DNA from: Roseovarius halotolerans
GTDB taxonomy: Bacteria; Pseudomonadota; Alphaproteobacteria; Rhodobacterales; Rhodobacteraceae
Length of the DNA stretch: 64,000 nt
NCBI RefSeq assembly: GCF_900172255.1
Contig: NZ_FWFU01000001.1
Span: forward strand, 1,240,001-1,304,000
Direction of reading: 5' to 3'
Shown here: one piece after another, positions 31,424 through 40,056 of the stretch
How positions within the stretch are numbered: the first letter of the stretch is position 1
Layout of the letters: each line of letters opens with the position of its first letter
Notes under the pieces: model-generated
What the model saw: only the letters and a program-made list of their open reading frames with translations
The model's database searches: none
Told to the model about the DNA's origin: nothing
Position numbers and translations under genes: made by a program

Positions 31424-33061
31424 ATGATTCGCTTCCTGCTCTCCCTGCTGCTGACGATGCTGGCCGTCGCAGGTCCGCTCGCCGCGCAACAGAGCGGCGC
31501 ACCCGCGCTCCCCGGTGCGGACAGCACGGCGGATCATTCAAAGTTCGAAATCCTCAAGAAGGACTTCAAGACCGGCCCCGAAGTCACCGAGGCCTGCCTC
31601 AGCTGCCATAACAACGCCGACGACCAGGTGATGCATTCGATCCATTTCAAATGGGAATTCGAGCATCCCGAGACCGGCCAGTTGCTCGGCAAGCGCAACG
31701 TCATCAACGCGTTCTGCGGCTCGGTTCCGGGCAATGAACCGCGCTGCACGTCCTGTCATGCGGGCTATGGCTGGGACGACATGCACCAGAGTTCCGCCGA
31801 GGCCGGCGCCACGCCCGACTGCCTCGTCTGCCACGATCGCTCCGGTCAATACACCAAGGCCGACGACCGCTCGGGCCATCCGCCGCTCGACCCCGTTCCC
31901 GCGAAATCCAAGACCATCACCGGCGCGCCCGCGTGGGCGGTCGATCTGGGCAAGGCGGCGCGCAGCGTCGGCCAGCCGACCCGCGCCAATTGCGGCAATT
32001 GCCACTTCTATGGCGGCGGCGGCGACAACGTGAAACACGGCGACCTTTCCTCGGCGCTCTATGAACCCGCACTATCGACCGATGTCCACATGTCTCCCGA
32101 GGGCGGCGACTTCACCTGCTCCACCTGCCATGTCAGCGACCGCCACAACTGGGCCGGGTCGCGCTACATGGCGCAGGCAACCGACCCGCATGGCACCGGC
32201 AAACCCGGCGAGGCCCGCACCACCGCCACCTGCGAAAGCTGCCACGGCAATACGCCCCACCCCGCCAACATCAAGGGACTCAAGCTCAACGATCATACCG
32301 ATACCCTGGCCTGCCAGTCCTGCCACATTCCCGAATTCGCCCGCGGCGGCGTCGCCACCAAGACGGTCTGGGACTGGTCGACCGCCGGCAAGCTGGATGA
32401 ACAGGGCCGCGCCATCGCCATCTCGGACTATCTTGAGGCCGATGGCGACCACCGCCACACCTACCTGTCCACCAAGGGCGATTTCGAATGGGGCGAGAAC
32501 GTCACGCCGCATTACGCCTGGTTCGACGGCGTCGTCGAATACACCACCGGCGACCGCAAGATCGACCCGACCCAAACGGTCGAGATCAACCCGATCCACG
32601 GCACCCCTGACGCAGAGGGCAACCGGATCTGGCCCTTCAAGCGCATGGAAGGGCGGCAGGCCTATGACAGCCAGCTCAACGAACTGGTCTACACGCAGGT
32701 CTGGGGGCCGGATACCGATACCGCGCTCTGGACCAATTTCGACTGGGCCAAGGCGATCGATGCGGGGATGAAGGCCGCGGGCGAGGAATATTCCGGCGAA
32801 TTCGGTTTCGTCGACACCCACATGTATTGGCCGATCGCCCACATGGTCGCCCCGGCCAAGGATGCGGTGGAATGCGAAAGCTGCCACGCCAGGGATGGCC
32901 GCATGGCCGGCCTTGCCGGGATCAACATGCCCGGCACGGCACCCTTTGACTGGGCCGGCACGCTTGGCCTTGCGCTGTTCCTTTCGGCGCTGGGCGGGGT
33001 TCTGATCCACGCCGCCATCCGCGTCCTGCGCCCCTCGAAAAACGGAGCCTCCCATGACTGA
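31424..33061 (+). CDS. Octaheme c-type cytochrome, tetrathionate-reductase (OTR) family
   Basis: 545 residues. A signal peptide (MIRFLLSLLLTMLAVAGPLAA) leads to eight CxxCH heme sites at about residues 58, 108, 133, 190, 232, 270, 297 and 484, and a C-terminal membrane helix (WAGTLGLALFLSALGGVLI, ~510-532). The block NCGNCHFYGGGGDNVKHGDLS is typical of the octaheme tetrathionate reductase family, known from Shewanella, whose members can reduce tetrathionate, nitrite or hydroxylamine in vitro. The C-terminal anchor, absent from the soluble Shewanella enzyme, and the overlapping cytochrome b gene suggest a quinone-linked periplasmic reductase or oxidase. Substrate unknown. A GTG at 31418 is an alternative start. 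Confidence 0.88.
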   Translation: MIRFLLSLLLTMLAVAGPLAAQQSGAPALPGADSTADHSKFEILKKDFKTGPEVTEACLSCHNNADDQVMHSIHFKWEFEHPETGQLLGKRNVINAFCGSVPGNEPRCTSCHAGYGWDDMHQSSAEAGATPDCLVCHDRSGQYTKADDRSGHPPLDPVPAKSKTITGAPAWAVDLGKAARSVGQPTRANCGNCHFYGGGGDNVKHGDLSSALYEPALSTDVHMSPEGGDFTCSTCHVSDRHNWAGSRYMAQATDPHGTGKPGEARTTATCESCHGNTPHPANIKGLKLNDHTDTLACQSCHIPEFARGGVATKTVWDWSTAGKLDEQGRAIAISDYLEADGDHRHTYLSTKGDFEWGENVTPHYAWFDGVVEYTTGDRKIDPTQTVEINPIHGTPDAEGNRIWPFKRMEGRQAYDSQLNELVYTQVWGPDTDTALWTNFDWAKAIDAGMKAAGEEYSGEFGFVDTHMYWPIAHMVAPAKDAVECESCHARDGRMAGLAGINMPGTAPFDWAGTLGLALFLSALGGVLIHAAIRVLRPSKNGASHD

Positions 33062-33716
33062 GCGTTACGTCAAGGTCTACCCCCGCTTCGAGCGCTTCTG
33101 GCATTGGGCACAGATGCTGCTGATCGTGATCCTCCTGTTCACCGGTCTCGGGCTCAACGGGCTGCATGGCGCGATCCCCTTCGGCCCGGCGGTAATGATC
33201 CACACCATGGCCGCGCTCGCGCTGATCGTGCTCTGGGTCTTCGCGATCTTCTGGCACCTGACCACCGGCACCTGGAAACATTATGTGCCCTCGCGCGACG
33301 GGCTGCTGAAGGTGGCGCGCTTTTACGTCTGGGACATCTTCAAGGGCGGCCCGCACCCCTATCGCAAGGCCTATTGGCGCAAGCACAACCCGCTTCAGGC
33401 GATCACCTATCTCGCTCTCAAGATCATCCTCTTTCCCGCAATCTGGATCACCGGCCTTCTCGCGCTGGGCTGGAACCTCTGGGAGGACGCCCCGAATGCT
33501 CTGGCGCTGGCGGGCTGGGTCACGGACATCCACCTGCTCTCGGCCTATGCCATCGCCGCCTTCATCGTCGCGCATGTCTATCTGCTGACGGTCGGCCATT
33601 CCTTCCGCGCGCATGTGAAACCCATGATCACCGGCTTTGAAAAGGTCACCCTGACCCCCGAGGAAGAAGCCTATCTCGAAAGCGACGAGCCCGAACGCAT
33701 CCGGCCGCGCACCTAG
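33054..33716 (+). CDS. Cytochrome b561-like membrane subunit
   Basis: 220-residue membrane cytochrome b of the Ni/Fe-hydrogenase / thiosulfate-reductase cytochrome b type, with four hydrophobic helices. Candidate heme ligands sit in RFWHWAQ (helix 1), MIHTMAALAL (helix 2), FWHLTTG and DIHLLSAYAIAAFIVAHVYL (helix 4). Its ATG lies eight bases inside the end of the octaheme gene, so the two are co-made and likely form one complex exchanging electrons between quinone and the periplasmic hemes. Stop shares a CTAG with the patatin gene. Confidence 0.85.
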   Translation: MTERYVKVYPRFERFWHWAQMLLIVILLFTGLGLNGLHGAIPFGPAVMIHTMAALALIVLWVFAIFWHLTTGTWKHYVPSRDGLLKVARFYVWDIFKGGPHPYRKAYWRKHNPLQAITYLALKIILFPAIWITGLLALGWNLWEDAPNALALAGWVTDIHLLSAYAIAAFIVAHVYLLTVGHSFRAHVKPMITGFEKVTLTPEEEAYLESDEPERIRPRT

Positions 33717-34750
33717 CTGAACATCGCCTCGAGATCGACCGTGCCGCGCGTATTGAGATCGTCGCGATGGTTCGCCAGAAACGTCCCCGCCGCCTCGTAG
33801 CCCGCATCGTGAAGCCGGTGCAGCAGGTAAGGCGCCGGGACCATCTTGCTCGCCAGCGACAGCTCCTGCATCAGGTCGTCATTGGCGACCATGTGGACAT
33901 GCACCCGCTTCATCGCCCCCTCGCTCAGCGCGCCATCATCCAGCAGGCGATGCACGAAACGGATCGCCCGCATCTCGCGCAGCAACGAGGAATTGAAGCT
34001 GATCTCGTTGATCCGGTTCTGGATCGCCTGCGGATTGCGCGGCACCTCGGCGCGCTCCAGCGGGTTGATATGCACGATCAGCACATCCTGCGGCAAGTCC
34101 TGCGCATACAAAGGAAACAGCGCCGGGTTGCCGGTATAGCCACCGTCCCAGTAATGCTCGCCCTCAATCTCCACCGCCTTGAACAGCGTCGGCAGGCAGG
34201 CCGAGGCCAACAGGGTCTCGGTCGAAATCTCGTCGCCTGTGAAGATCCGGATCTTGCCGCTATGCACATTGGTCGCGCCGACGAAAAACCGCGGCCCCTC
34301 GGCGGCACAGATCGTGTCATAATGGAACTGCTGCGCGATCCGCTCCAGCGGGTTGCGATAGAACGGGCCATAGGCATAGGGCGACACCATCCGCGTAAGG
34401 GACTCCACCGCGGCAAAGGGCATCGACGCCTCCAGCGCCGCGCTCATCATCCCCGGCGCGGGCAGTGCGCCGATCATCCAGGCGGGCATCCGCATGTCCT
34501 GCACCGCGCCCATCTGCTCCCATAGCCAGTTGAGATTGGCCAGCGCGCCCTCGCGCCCGTTCTCCAGCAAACCCGATTTCAGCGCCGCGCCATTCAGCGC
34601 CCCTGCCGAGGCCCCCGAGATCGCCGCGATCTCGATATCCTCGTCCTCCAGCAGCCGCGCCAGCACACCCCAGGTAAAGGCCCCATGCGCGCCTCCGCCC
34701 TGAAGCGCAAGGTTGATGCGCTTGGTGGCTTTCTTGCTCCTGCGGGTCAC
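33713..34750 (-). CDS. Patatin-like phospholipase
   Basis: 345-residue serine lipase/acyl hydrolase of the patatin family with a Ser-Asp dyad. Visible: oxyanion loop LALQGGGAHGAFTWGVL, nucleophile elbow SGASAGALNG, and the catalytic Asp in HYWDGGYTGNPALFPL. No signal peptide, so probably cytosolic or membrane-attached. I take GTG at 34750, after the end of the 3-hydroxybutyrate dehydrogenase gene; an ATG-less longer frame to 34780 would overlap that gene. The pairing with bdhA suggests a role in lipid or polyester (PHB) turnover, which is only inference. Confidence 0.83.
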   Translation of the reverse strand: MTRRSKKATKRINLALQGGGAHGAFTWGVLARLLEDEDIEIAAISGASAGALNGAALKSGLLENGREGALANLNWLWEQMGAVQDMRMPAWMIGALPAPGMMSAALEASMPFAAVESLTRMVSPYAYGPFYRNPLERIAQQFHYDTICAAEGPRFFVGATNVHSGKIRIFTGDEISTETLLASACLPTLFKAVEIEGEHYWDGGYTGNPALFPLYAQDLPQDVLIVHINPLERAEVPRNPQAIQNRINEISFNSSLLREMRAIRFVHRLLDDGALSEGAMKRVHVHMVANDDLMQELSLASKMVPAPYLLHRLHDAGYEAAGTFLANHRDDLNTRGTVDLEAMFS

Positions 34751-34757
34751 GACAGGC

Positions 34758-35531
34758 TCAAAGCGCGGTCCAGCCGCCATCGACGCTGATCGTGGTGCCG
34801 GTCACCTGCGCCGCCGCATCCGAACAGAGATACAGCGCAGTGCCGCCCAGTTGCTCCACCGTGGCGAATTCCTTCGAGGGCTGACGCTGCAACATGACAT
34901 CACGGATCACGTCCTCGCGGCTCATGTCGTATTCCTTCATCGTGTCGGGGATCTGCGCCTCGACCAGCGGGGTCAGAACGTAACCCGGACAGATCGCATT
35001 GGCGGTGATCGGCTCCTGCGCGGTTTCCAGCGCCGTCACCTTGGTCAGCCCGACAATCCCGTGCTTGGCGGCGACATAGGCCGACTTGAACGGGCTCGCG
35101 GTCAACCCGTGGGCGCTGGCGATGTTGATCACCCTGCCCCAGCCCGCCTTGCGCATCACAGGCAGCGCGGCCGCCGTGGTGTGAAAGGCCGAACTGAGGT
35201 TGATGGCGATGATCGCGTTCCACTTGTCGACCGGGAACTGGTCGATCGGCGCGACATGCTGGATACCGGCATTGTTCACCAGGATATCGCAGGCCCCCGC
35301 CTTTTCGATCAGGGCACGGCAAGCATCAGGGTCCGACATATCCGCCTGGATATAGCGCGCCTTCACGCCATGCTCCTTGGCGATCCTCTCGGCCAGCGCG
35401 TGGTCATCCTCCGAATCGGTAAAGGAATTCAGGACCACGTTGATACCGGCCCTGGCCAGCTCCTCGGCGATTCCCAGACCGATTCCCGAATTCGAGCCGG
35501 TGACGACGGCCGTCTTGCCTGCAACGCTCAT
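34758..35531 (-). CDS. bdhA: 3-hydroxybutyrate dehydrogenase
   Basis: 257-residue short-chain dehydrogenase that oxidises D-3-hydroxybutyrate to acetoacetate with NAD+, used when PHB is mobilised. SDR marks: TGSNSGIGLGIAEEL for NAD, DILVNNAGIQHVAPID, the catalytic serine and YxxxK in INIASAHGLTASPFKSAYVAAKHG, and the end VTGTTISVDGGWTAL. The HVAPID and MLQRQPSKEF phrases are characteristic of bacterial BDH and separate it from other SDRs. AGGAGGG precedes the ATG. First gene of a pair with the patatin-like lipase. Confidence 0.92.
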   Translation of the reverse strand: MSVAGKTAVVTGSNSGIGLGIAEELARAGINVVLNSFTDSEDDHALAERIAKEHGVKARYIQADMSDPDACRALIEKAGACDILVNNAGIQHVAPIDQFPVDKWNAIIAINLSSAFHTTAAALPVMRKAGWGRVINIASAHGLTASPFKSAYVAAKHGIVGLTKVTALETAQEPITANAICPGYVLTPLVEAQIPDTMKEYDMSREDVIRDVMLQRQPSKEFATVEQLGGTALYLCSDAAAQVTGTTISVDGGWTAL

Positions 35532-35554
35532 TGCAATGCCCTCCTGTGACGTTT

Positions 35555-35564
35555 TGCAGCTGCA
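35555..35564. promoter_or_regulatory. Palindrome upstream of bdhA, possible PhaR-type site
   Basis: TGCAGCTGCA is a perfect 10-base palindrome 24 bases before the bdhA start. With its flanks it reads CTGC-AGCT-GCAA on the bdhA strand, one base short of the CTGC-N3-4-GCAG operator reported for the PHB regulator PhaR. Such a site would tie bdhA to polyester metabolism; no phaR gene is in the window. Confidence 0.35.
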
Positions 35565-35673
35565 GCATAATCGTCATGGCCGCGAATGCCACCTGAAAAC
35601 AAAAGCTCTGGCACGCCGGGCAACGAGATGCCACATAGCGCAGACCCGCCCCGCGCCTCGGTCTGAAATGACC

Positions 35674-35703
35674 AAAAAAAAACGCCGGCGCGAAGCCGGC
35701 GTT
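35674..35703 (-). terminator. Strong terminator immediately after a 34-codon frame
   Basis: On the minus strand AACGCCGGC and GCCGGCGTT (9 perfect pairs, loop of five) are followed by nine T. The stem overlaps the stop codon of the small gene at 35702-35806. It lies upstream of bdhA, so it ends some transcript that starts to its right. Confidence 0.85.
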
Positions 35704-35806
35704 AAGTTATTGAGGCAGGTTTCATACAGGCAAGAAACCTATCGAGCAGTGCCCCCTTTATAAGCAATCCGGCGCCATCATCCAAGCTAAAAGTTTGAAA
35801 AGACAT
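35702..35806 (-). CDS. Tiny orphan protein (34 aa), uncharacterised
   Basis: ATG at 35806 follows GAGGCGGATTT, a fair ribosome site. The protein is MSFQTFSLDD then GAGLLIKGALLDRFLACMK and PASIT, mildly hydrophobic and without a signal or clear membrane span. The terminator stem begins at the stop codon, the architecture of a real short transcription unit. It could instead be a small RNA with a chance frame. No family recognised. It is divergent from the YejA-type gene. Confidence 0.45.
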   Translation of the reverse strand: MSFQTFSLDDGAGLLIKGALLDRFLACMKPASIT

Positions 35807-35865
35807 AAATCCGCCTCTAGGGTCCGGGCTCAAGCATACATGGGCCATCGGGAATTGTTGCCAGA

Positions 35866-37692
35866 ATGAGACCGGATTTTTTCTCCTGGGGACGCGCCGC
35901 GACGGCCTGTCTTTTCCTCTGTGCCAGCGCGCTTCCGGGGGCGTCAGAGCCCACACATGGCATAGCTATGTATGGCGACCCCGCGCTGCCACCGGATTTT
36001 GTGTCGCTCCCCTATGCCAATCCCGACGCCCCAAAGGGCGGGCGCGTGACGACCGGCAATGTCGGCAGCTACGATTCGCTCAATCCATTCACCCTCAAGG
36101 GCACCCCGCCCTGGCAGCTTCAGTATCTCACGCATGAATCGCTGATGGGCCGCTCCTGGGACGAACCCTTCACGCTTTACGGCCTTCTGGCCGAATCGGT
36201 CGAAACCGGCCCCGACCGCGAATGGGTCGAATTCACCCTGCGCGAAGAGGCCCGATTCTCCGATGGCAGCCCGGTCACCGTCGAGGACGTGATCTGGTCC
36301 TATGAGGTGCTGGGCACCGATGGGCACCCCCGCTACCGCGCCTTCTGGGATCAGGTCGCGCGGATCGAACAGACCGGCCCGCGCAAGGTGCGCCTGACCT
36401 TCTCGACCGAGGATCGCGAACTGGCGCTCATCGCAGGGTTGCGCCCGATCCTCAAGAAGGCGCAATGGGACGGGCGCGATTTCGCCGAGTCCGGGCGCGA
36501 GGACATCCCCCTTGGTTCCGCGCCCTATGTGGTGGCCGACCACGAGATCGGCCGCTTCGTCCTGCTCAGGCGCAACCCCGATTACTGGGGCGCCGATCTG
36601 CCCCTGCGGCGCGGCACCAACAATTTCGACGAGATCCGCATCGAATACTACGGCGACAACACCGTCCTCAAAGAGGCGTTCAAGGCCCAGACCCTTTCAT
36701 GGATCCGCGAATTCAACGCCGAGCGCTGGGAAACCCAGTATGATTTCCCCGCCGTCCGGAACGGCGAGATCGTCAAATCCGAAATCCCCCACCAGAAGCC
36801 CTCGGGCATGACCGGCTTCGTCATGAACACCCGCCGCCCGCCGCTCGATGACTGGCGTGTGCGCGAAGCACTGATCCTGGCGTTCAATTTCGACTATATC
36901 AACGACACGCTCACCGGCGGGCGCCAGCCGCGCATCACCTCTTACTTCTCGAACTCCGAACTCGGGATGCGCCCCGGCCCCGCCGATGACGCGGTGCGCG
37001 CGCTGCTCGCGCCTTTTGCCGACACGCTGCCGCCCGGAACGCTCGACGGCTACACCCTGCCCTCCGGCGACGGCTCCAAGCGCAACCGCGCCAACCTGCG
37101 CCGTGCCGTGCAGCTTCTCGAAGAGGCGGGCTGGACGGTGCAGGACGGCCGCTTGCGCAACGCCGCCGGCGAGGCGCTGGAACTGACGGTGCTCCTGCAG
37201 CAGGACGCGCTCATCCAGCAGGCCAGCGCGATCATGGATATCTACGCCAAGGCCCTCGAGCGCCTCGGCATCCGCCTCAACGTCCAATCGACCGACAAGG
37301 CGCAATACAGCGAACGCGAGCGCCAGTATGATTTCGACCTGACCTTCATGCGCCGCTCGCTCTCGCTCAGCCCCGGCAATGAACAGCGCTTCTACTGGGG
37401 CTCGGACGTGGCCGACCAGCCCGGCAGCCGCAACCTCATGGGCATGAAGTCCCCCGCTGCCGACGCCATGATCGACGCCATGCTCAAGGCCCGCAGCCGC
37501 GCCGATTTCATCGCCGCGACCCGCGCTCTCGACCGGGTCCTGACCGCCGGACGCTACGTCATCCCGATCCACAACTACGCCGTGGGCCGGATTGCCCACC
37601 TGAAGGAATTGCGCTATCCAGAAGACGATCTGCCAATCTACGGGGACGGCATCGGTTTCCTTCCCGAGGTCTGGTGGTATGAAGAAGACTAG
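35866..37692 (+). CDS. Extracellular solute-binding protein, YejA-like (microcin C/oligopeptide type)
   Basis: 608-residue family 5 binding protein with a signal sequence (GRAATACLFLCASALPGASE, residues ~9-28). HGIAMYGDPALPPDFVSLPYANPDAPKGG is the opening of YejA-type proteins, and later FSDGSPVTVEDVIWSYEVLG, GGRQPRITSYFSNSELG and VLLQQDALIQQASAIMDIYAKALERLGI fit the two-lobe fold. YejABEF imports peptides and microcin C. Here no permease or ATPase gene is adjacent; the only follower is a 37-codon lipoprotein gene, so this is an orphan binding protein that must use a transporter elsewhere. Confidence 0.88.
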   Translation: MRPDFFSWGRAATACLFLCASALPGASEPTHGIAMYGDPALPPDFVSLPYANPDAPKGGRVTTGNVGSYDSLNPFTLKGTPPWQLQYLTHESLMGRSWDEPFTLYGLLAESVETGPDREWVEFTLREEARFSDGSPVTVEDVIWSYEVLGTDGHPRYRAFWDQVARIEQTGPRKVRLTFSTEDRELALIAGLRPILKKAQWDGRDFAESGREDIPLGSAPYVVADHEIGRFVLLRRNPDYWGADLPLRRGTNNFDEIRIEYYGDNTVLKEAFKAQTLSWIREFNAERWETQYDFPAVRNGEIVKSEIPHQKPSGMTGFVMNTRRPPLDDWRVREALILAFNFDYINDTLTGGRQPRITSYFSNSELGMRPGPADDAVRALLAPFADTLPPGTLDGYTLPSGDGSKRNRANLRRAVQLLEEAGWTVQDGRLRNAAGEALELTVLLQQDALIQQASAIMDIYAKALERLGIRLNVQSTDKAQYSERERQYDFDLTFMRRSLSLSPGNEQRFYWGSDVADQPGSRNLMGMKSPAADAMIDAMLKARSRADFIAATRALDRVLTAGRYVIPIHNYAVGRIAHLKELRYPEDDLPIYGDGIGFLPEVWWYEED

Positions 37693-37710
37693 ACCAGGAT
37701 CTGGGCAGCC

Positions 37711-37824
37711 ATGAAAAAACTGTTGGTTCTCAGCTTTCTCGCCGCACTCACCGCCTGCGGCACCGTCGAAGGCATGGGGCGCGATATCTCCGACGCCGCC
37801 CGCGGTGTGCGCAGCATGTTCTGA
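37711..37824 (+). CDS. Entericidin-like small lipoprotein
   Basis: 37 residues, MKKLLVLSFLAALTACGTVEG with a lipobox (LTAC) giving a mature 21-residue lipoprotein that ends GRDISDAARGVRSMF. This matches the entericidin A/B family (small envelope lipoproteins linked in E. coli to stationary-phase lysis; elsewhere of uncertain role). It starts 18 bases after the YejA-like gene. Too short for many gene finders. Confidence 0.8.
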   Translation: MKKLLVLSFLAALTACGTVEGMGRDISDAARGVRSMF

Positions 37825-37839
37825 CCGCCGCCGCGGCGC

Positions 37840-38463
37840 TCAGGTCAGGGATGTGACCCACAACAAGGTCGCATCCTCTTCGCTGACCGAAATCACGTTA
37901 TGCCCCATCGTCGCGTCGTAATAGGCGCTGTCGCCGCGCCGCATCTCGATCGGCTCGTAGAACTCGGTGTATAGCCGGATCACTCCGGTCAGCACATAAA
38001 GGAATTCCTCGCCGTCATGGCGCACCCAGCCATCGAATTCGCTAACATCCCGTGCCCGGATGCGCGCGCGATAAGGCAGCATCCGCTTCTTGGTCAGGGT
38101 CTCGGCCAGCAATTCATGCTCATAGGTGGTGGTCGCCTGGTGCTGCCCCTCGCCCGCCCGCGTCGCCGCCATGCGGCCACTGACCTTTTCGCGCTGGGGC
38201 GGCGTGAACAGTTGCGGCACCGAGATCTCCAGCCCAACCGCCAGCTTTTTCAGCGCCTCGTAGGTGGGCGACATCTGCCCGTTCTCGATCTTGCTCAGGG
38301 TCGATCTCGCCAGCCCCGCCTGACCCGCAGCCTGTTCCAGCGTCCAGCCCCGCGCCTTGCGCAGCTCGCGCACCCTCTCGCCTAGGTTCAGCGGTTCTGC
38401 GCTGTCCTGCCGGCCATTCTCGCGGGCCACGCGGATCAGGTTCTCTGGCGTCGTGCGCTTCAT
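37840..38463 (-). CDS. XRE-cupin transcriptional regulator
   Basis: 207 residues: a Cro/CI helix-turn-helix (about 27-82: RVRELRKARGWTLEQAAGQAGLARSTLSKIENGQMSP) followed by a cupin sensor domain (about 125-205: WVRHDGEEFLYVLTGVIRLYTEF, ... RGDSAYYDATMGHNVISV) with metal-type His/Glu positions. Such regulators sense small carboxylates or amino compounds. It is divergent from the acyl-CoA synthetase gene 66 bases away, which is therefore the likely target, together with its own gene. Confidence 0.87.
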   Translation of the reverse strand: MKRTTPENLIRVARENGRQDSAEPLNLGERVRELRKARGWTLEQAAGQAGLARSTLSKIENGQMSPTYEALKKLAVGLEISVPQLFTPPQREKVSGRMAATRAGEGQHQATTTYEHELLAETLTKKRMLPYRARIRARDVSEFDGWVRHDGEEFLYVLTGVIRLYTEFYEPIEMRRGDSAYYDATMGHNVISVSEEDATLLWVTSLT

Positions 38464-38529
38464 AGCGAAATCCTATAAGCCCCGCCCCTGCCACTTGCAA
38501 CTGAGGGGCGCGCGGCCTAATCGGTGAAC

Positions 38530-40056
38530 ATGCTTTCTGTGACACGCACCGCCGCGCACCCGCCCTGTGCCGCCCCCTTCAACCTGGCCGCGCATGTGCT
38601 GGCCCATGCCGACGACACGCCCGACAAGGTGGCGCTGGCGGTTCTGGGCCTCTCAGGCGCCGAACGCTGGAGCTACGCGCGCCTCAAGCAGGCAGTGCTC
38701 GGCACCGGCACGGGACTGTTGCGCACCGGGCTCGTGCCCGGCGACCGGGTGCTGATGCGCCTTGGCAATACGGTGGAATTTCCCATCGCCTATCTGGGCG
38801 CGATCGCCGTGGGGCTGGTGCCGGTGCCGACATCCTCGCAGCTCACCGCACCCGAAGTGGCCAGGATGATCGACACGCTTGCCCCCGCCGCGATCCTGCG
38901 CGGCCCCGGCATCGCCTGCCCCGAAACCGACATGCCGGTGATCGACCAGCCCGCCCTCGAGGCGATGCGCGGCCTGCCCGCCGCCGACTGGGACATGGGC
39001 GACCCGAACCGGCTGGCCTATATCATCTACACCTCAGGCACTTCGGGCGTGGCGCGCGCGGTGTGCCATGCGCATCGCGCGATCTGGGCGCGCCAGATGA
39101 TGATGACGGGCTGGTATGGGCTTGGCCCGCAGGACCGGATGCTGCACGCGGGCGCCTTCAACTGGACATATACGCTGGGCACCGGGCTCATGGACCCCTG
39201 GACCATCGGCGCCACCGCGCTCATTCCCGAACCCGGCATCGATCCCGTGCAGCTTCCGCTCCTGCTCAAGCGACACGATGCGACCATCTTCGCCGCCGCC
39301 CCTGGCGTCTATCGCAAGATGCTGCAACCCGGCACGCCGCTTTCGCTGCCGAAACTGCGTCACGGGCTGGCCGCAGGCGAAAAGCTCTCGGACAGCATCC
39401 GCCTTGCCTGGGAACAGGCCACCGGCACCGCCATCCACGAGGCTTACGGCATGTCCGAATGCTCGACCTTCATCTCGGCAAGCCCCGATCACCCCGCCGC
39501 CCCCGGAACTCTGGGCCGTCCACAGCCCGGACGCCGCGTTGCCATTGTCGGCCCCGATGGCCCGGTTCCCCTCGGCACCGAAGGCACCATCGCCATCGAT
39601 CGCGACGATCCGGGGCTGATGCTGGGCTATCTCGACGCGCCCGAAGACACTGCCGCACGCTTTCAGGACGGCTGGTTCCTGACCGGCGATCAGGGCTGCA
39701 TGGATGAAAACGGCGCGATCACCTATCTCGGGCGCGCCGACGACATGATGAACGCGGGCGGTTATCGCGTGTCGCCCATCGAGGTCGAATCCGTGCTCAA
39801 CCATTTCCCCGGCATCACCCAATCCGCGGTGACCGATATCGAGGTGAAACAGGATACCCGCCTCATCATGGCCTTCTACAGCGGCCCCGCCCCGGTGGAC
39901 GAAGCCGCCCTTGATGCCTATGTGAAAGAGAACCTTGCCGCCTACAAGCGACCGCGCGGCTATTTCCACGTCCAAGCCCTGCCAACGGGTGCCAACGGTA
40001 AACTCCTGCGGCGCGAACTGCGCCCGATCTACGAGGCCCTCAATGGTCAAGCTTGA
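38530..40056 (+). CDS. AMP-forming acyl-CoA synthetase
   Basis: 508-residue ANL-superfamily ligase: activates a carboxylate to the acyl-AMP then to the CoA thioester. Seen: P-loop AYIIYTSGTSGVARAVCHAH, the A5 motif YGMSECSTFIS, GYLDAPEDT, A8 hinge-like GRADDMMNAGGYRVSPIEVES, and the C-terminal lysine region LPTGANGKLLRREL. The pocket motif resembles benzoate/short-chain ligases but the acid is not predictable. GTG at 38524 is an alternative start. A 14-base overlap couples it to the DsbA-like gene. Confidence 0.87.
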   Translation: MLSVTRTAAHPPCAAPFNLAAHVLAHADDTPDKVALAVLGLSGAERWSYARLKQAVLGTGTGLLRTGLVPGDRVLMRLGNTVEFPIAYLGAIAVGLVPVPTSSQLTAPEVARMIDTLAPAAILRGPGIACPETDMPVIDQPALEAMRGLPAADWDMGDPNRLAYIIYTSGTSGVARAVCHAHRAIWARQMMMTGWYGLGPQDRMLHAGAFNWTYTLGTGLMDPWTIGATALIPEPGIDPVQLPLLLKRHDATIFAAAPGVYRKMLQPGTPLSLPKLRHGLAAGEKLSDSIRLAWEQATGTAIHEAYGMSECSTFISASPDHPAAPGTLGRPQPGRRVAIVGPDGPVPLGTEGTIAIDRDDPGLMLGYLDAPEDTAARFQDGWFLTGDQGCMDENGAITYLGRADDMMNAGGYRVSPIEVESVLNHFPGITQSAVTDIEVKQDTRLIMAFYSGPAPVDEAALDAYVKENLAAYKRPRGYFHVQALPTGANGKLLRRELRPIYEALNGQA

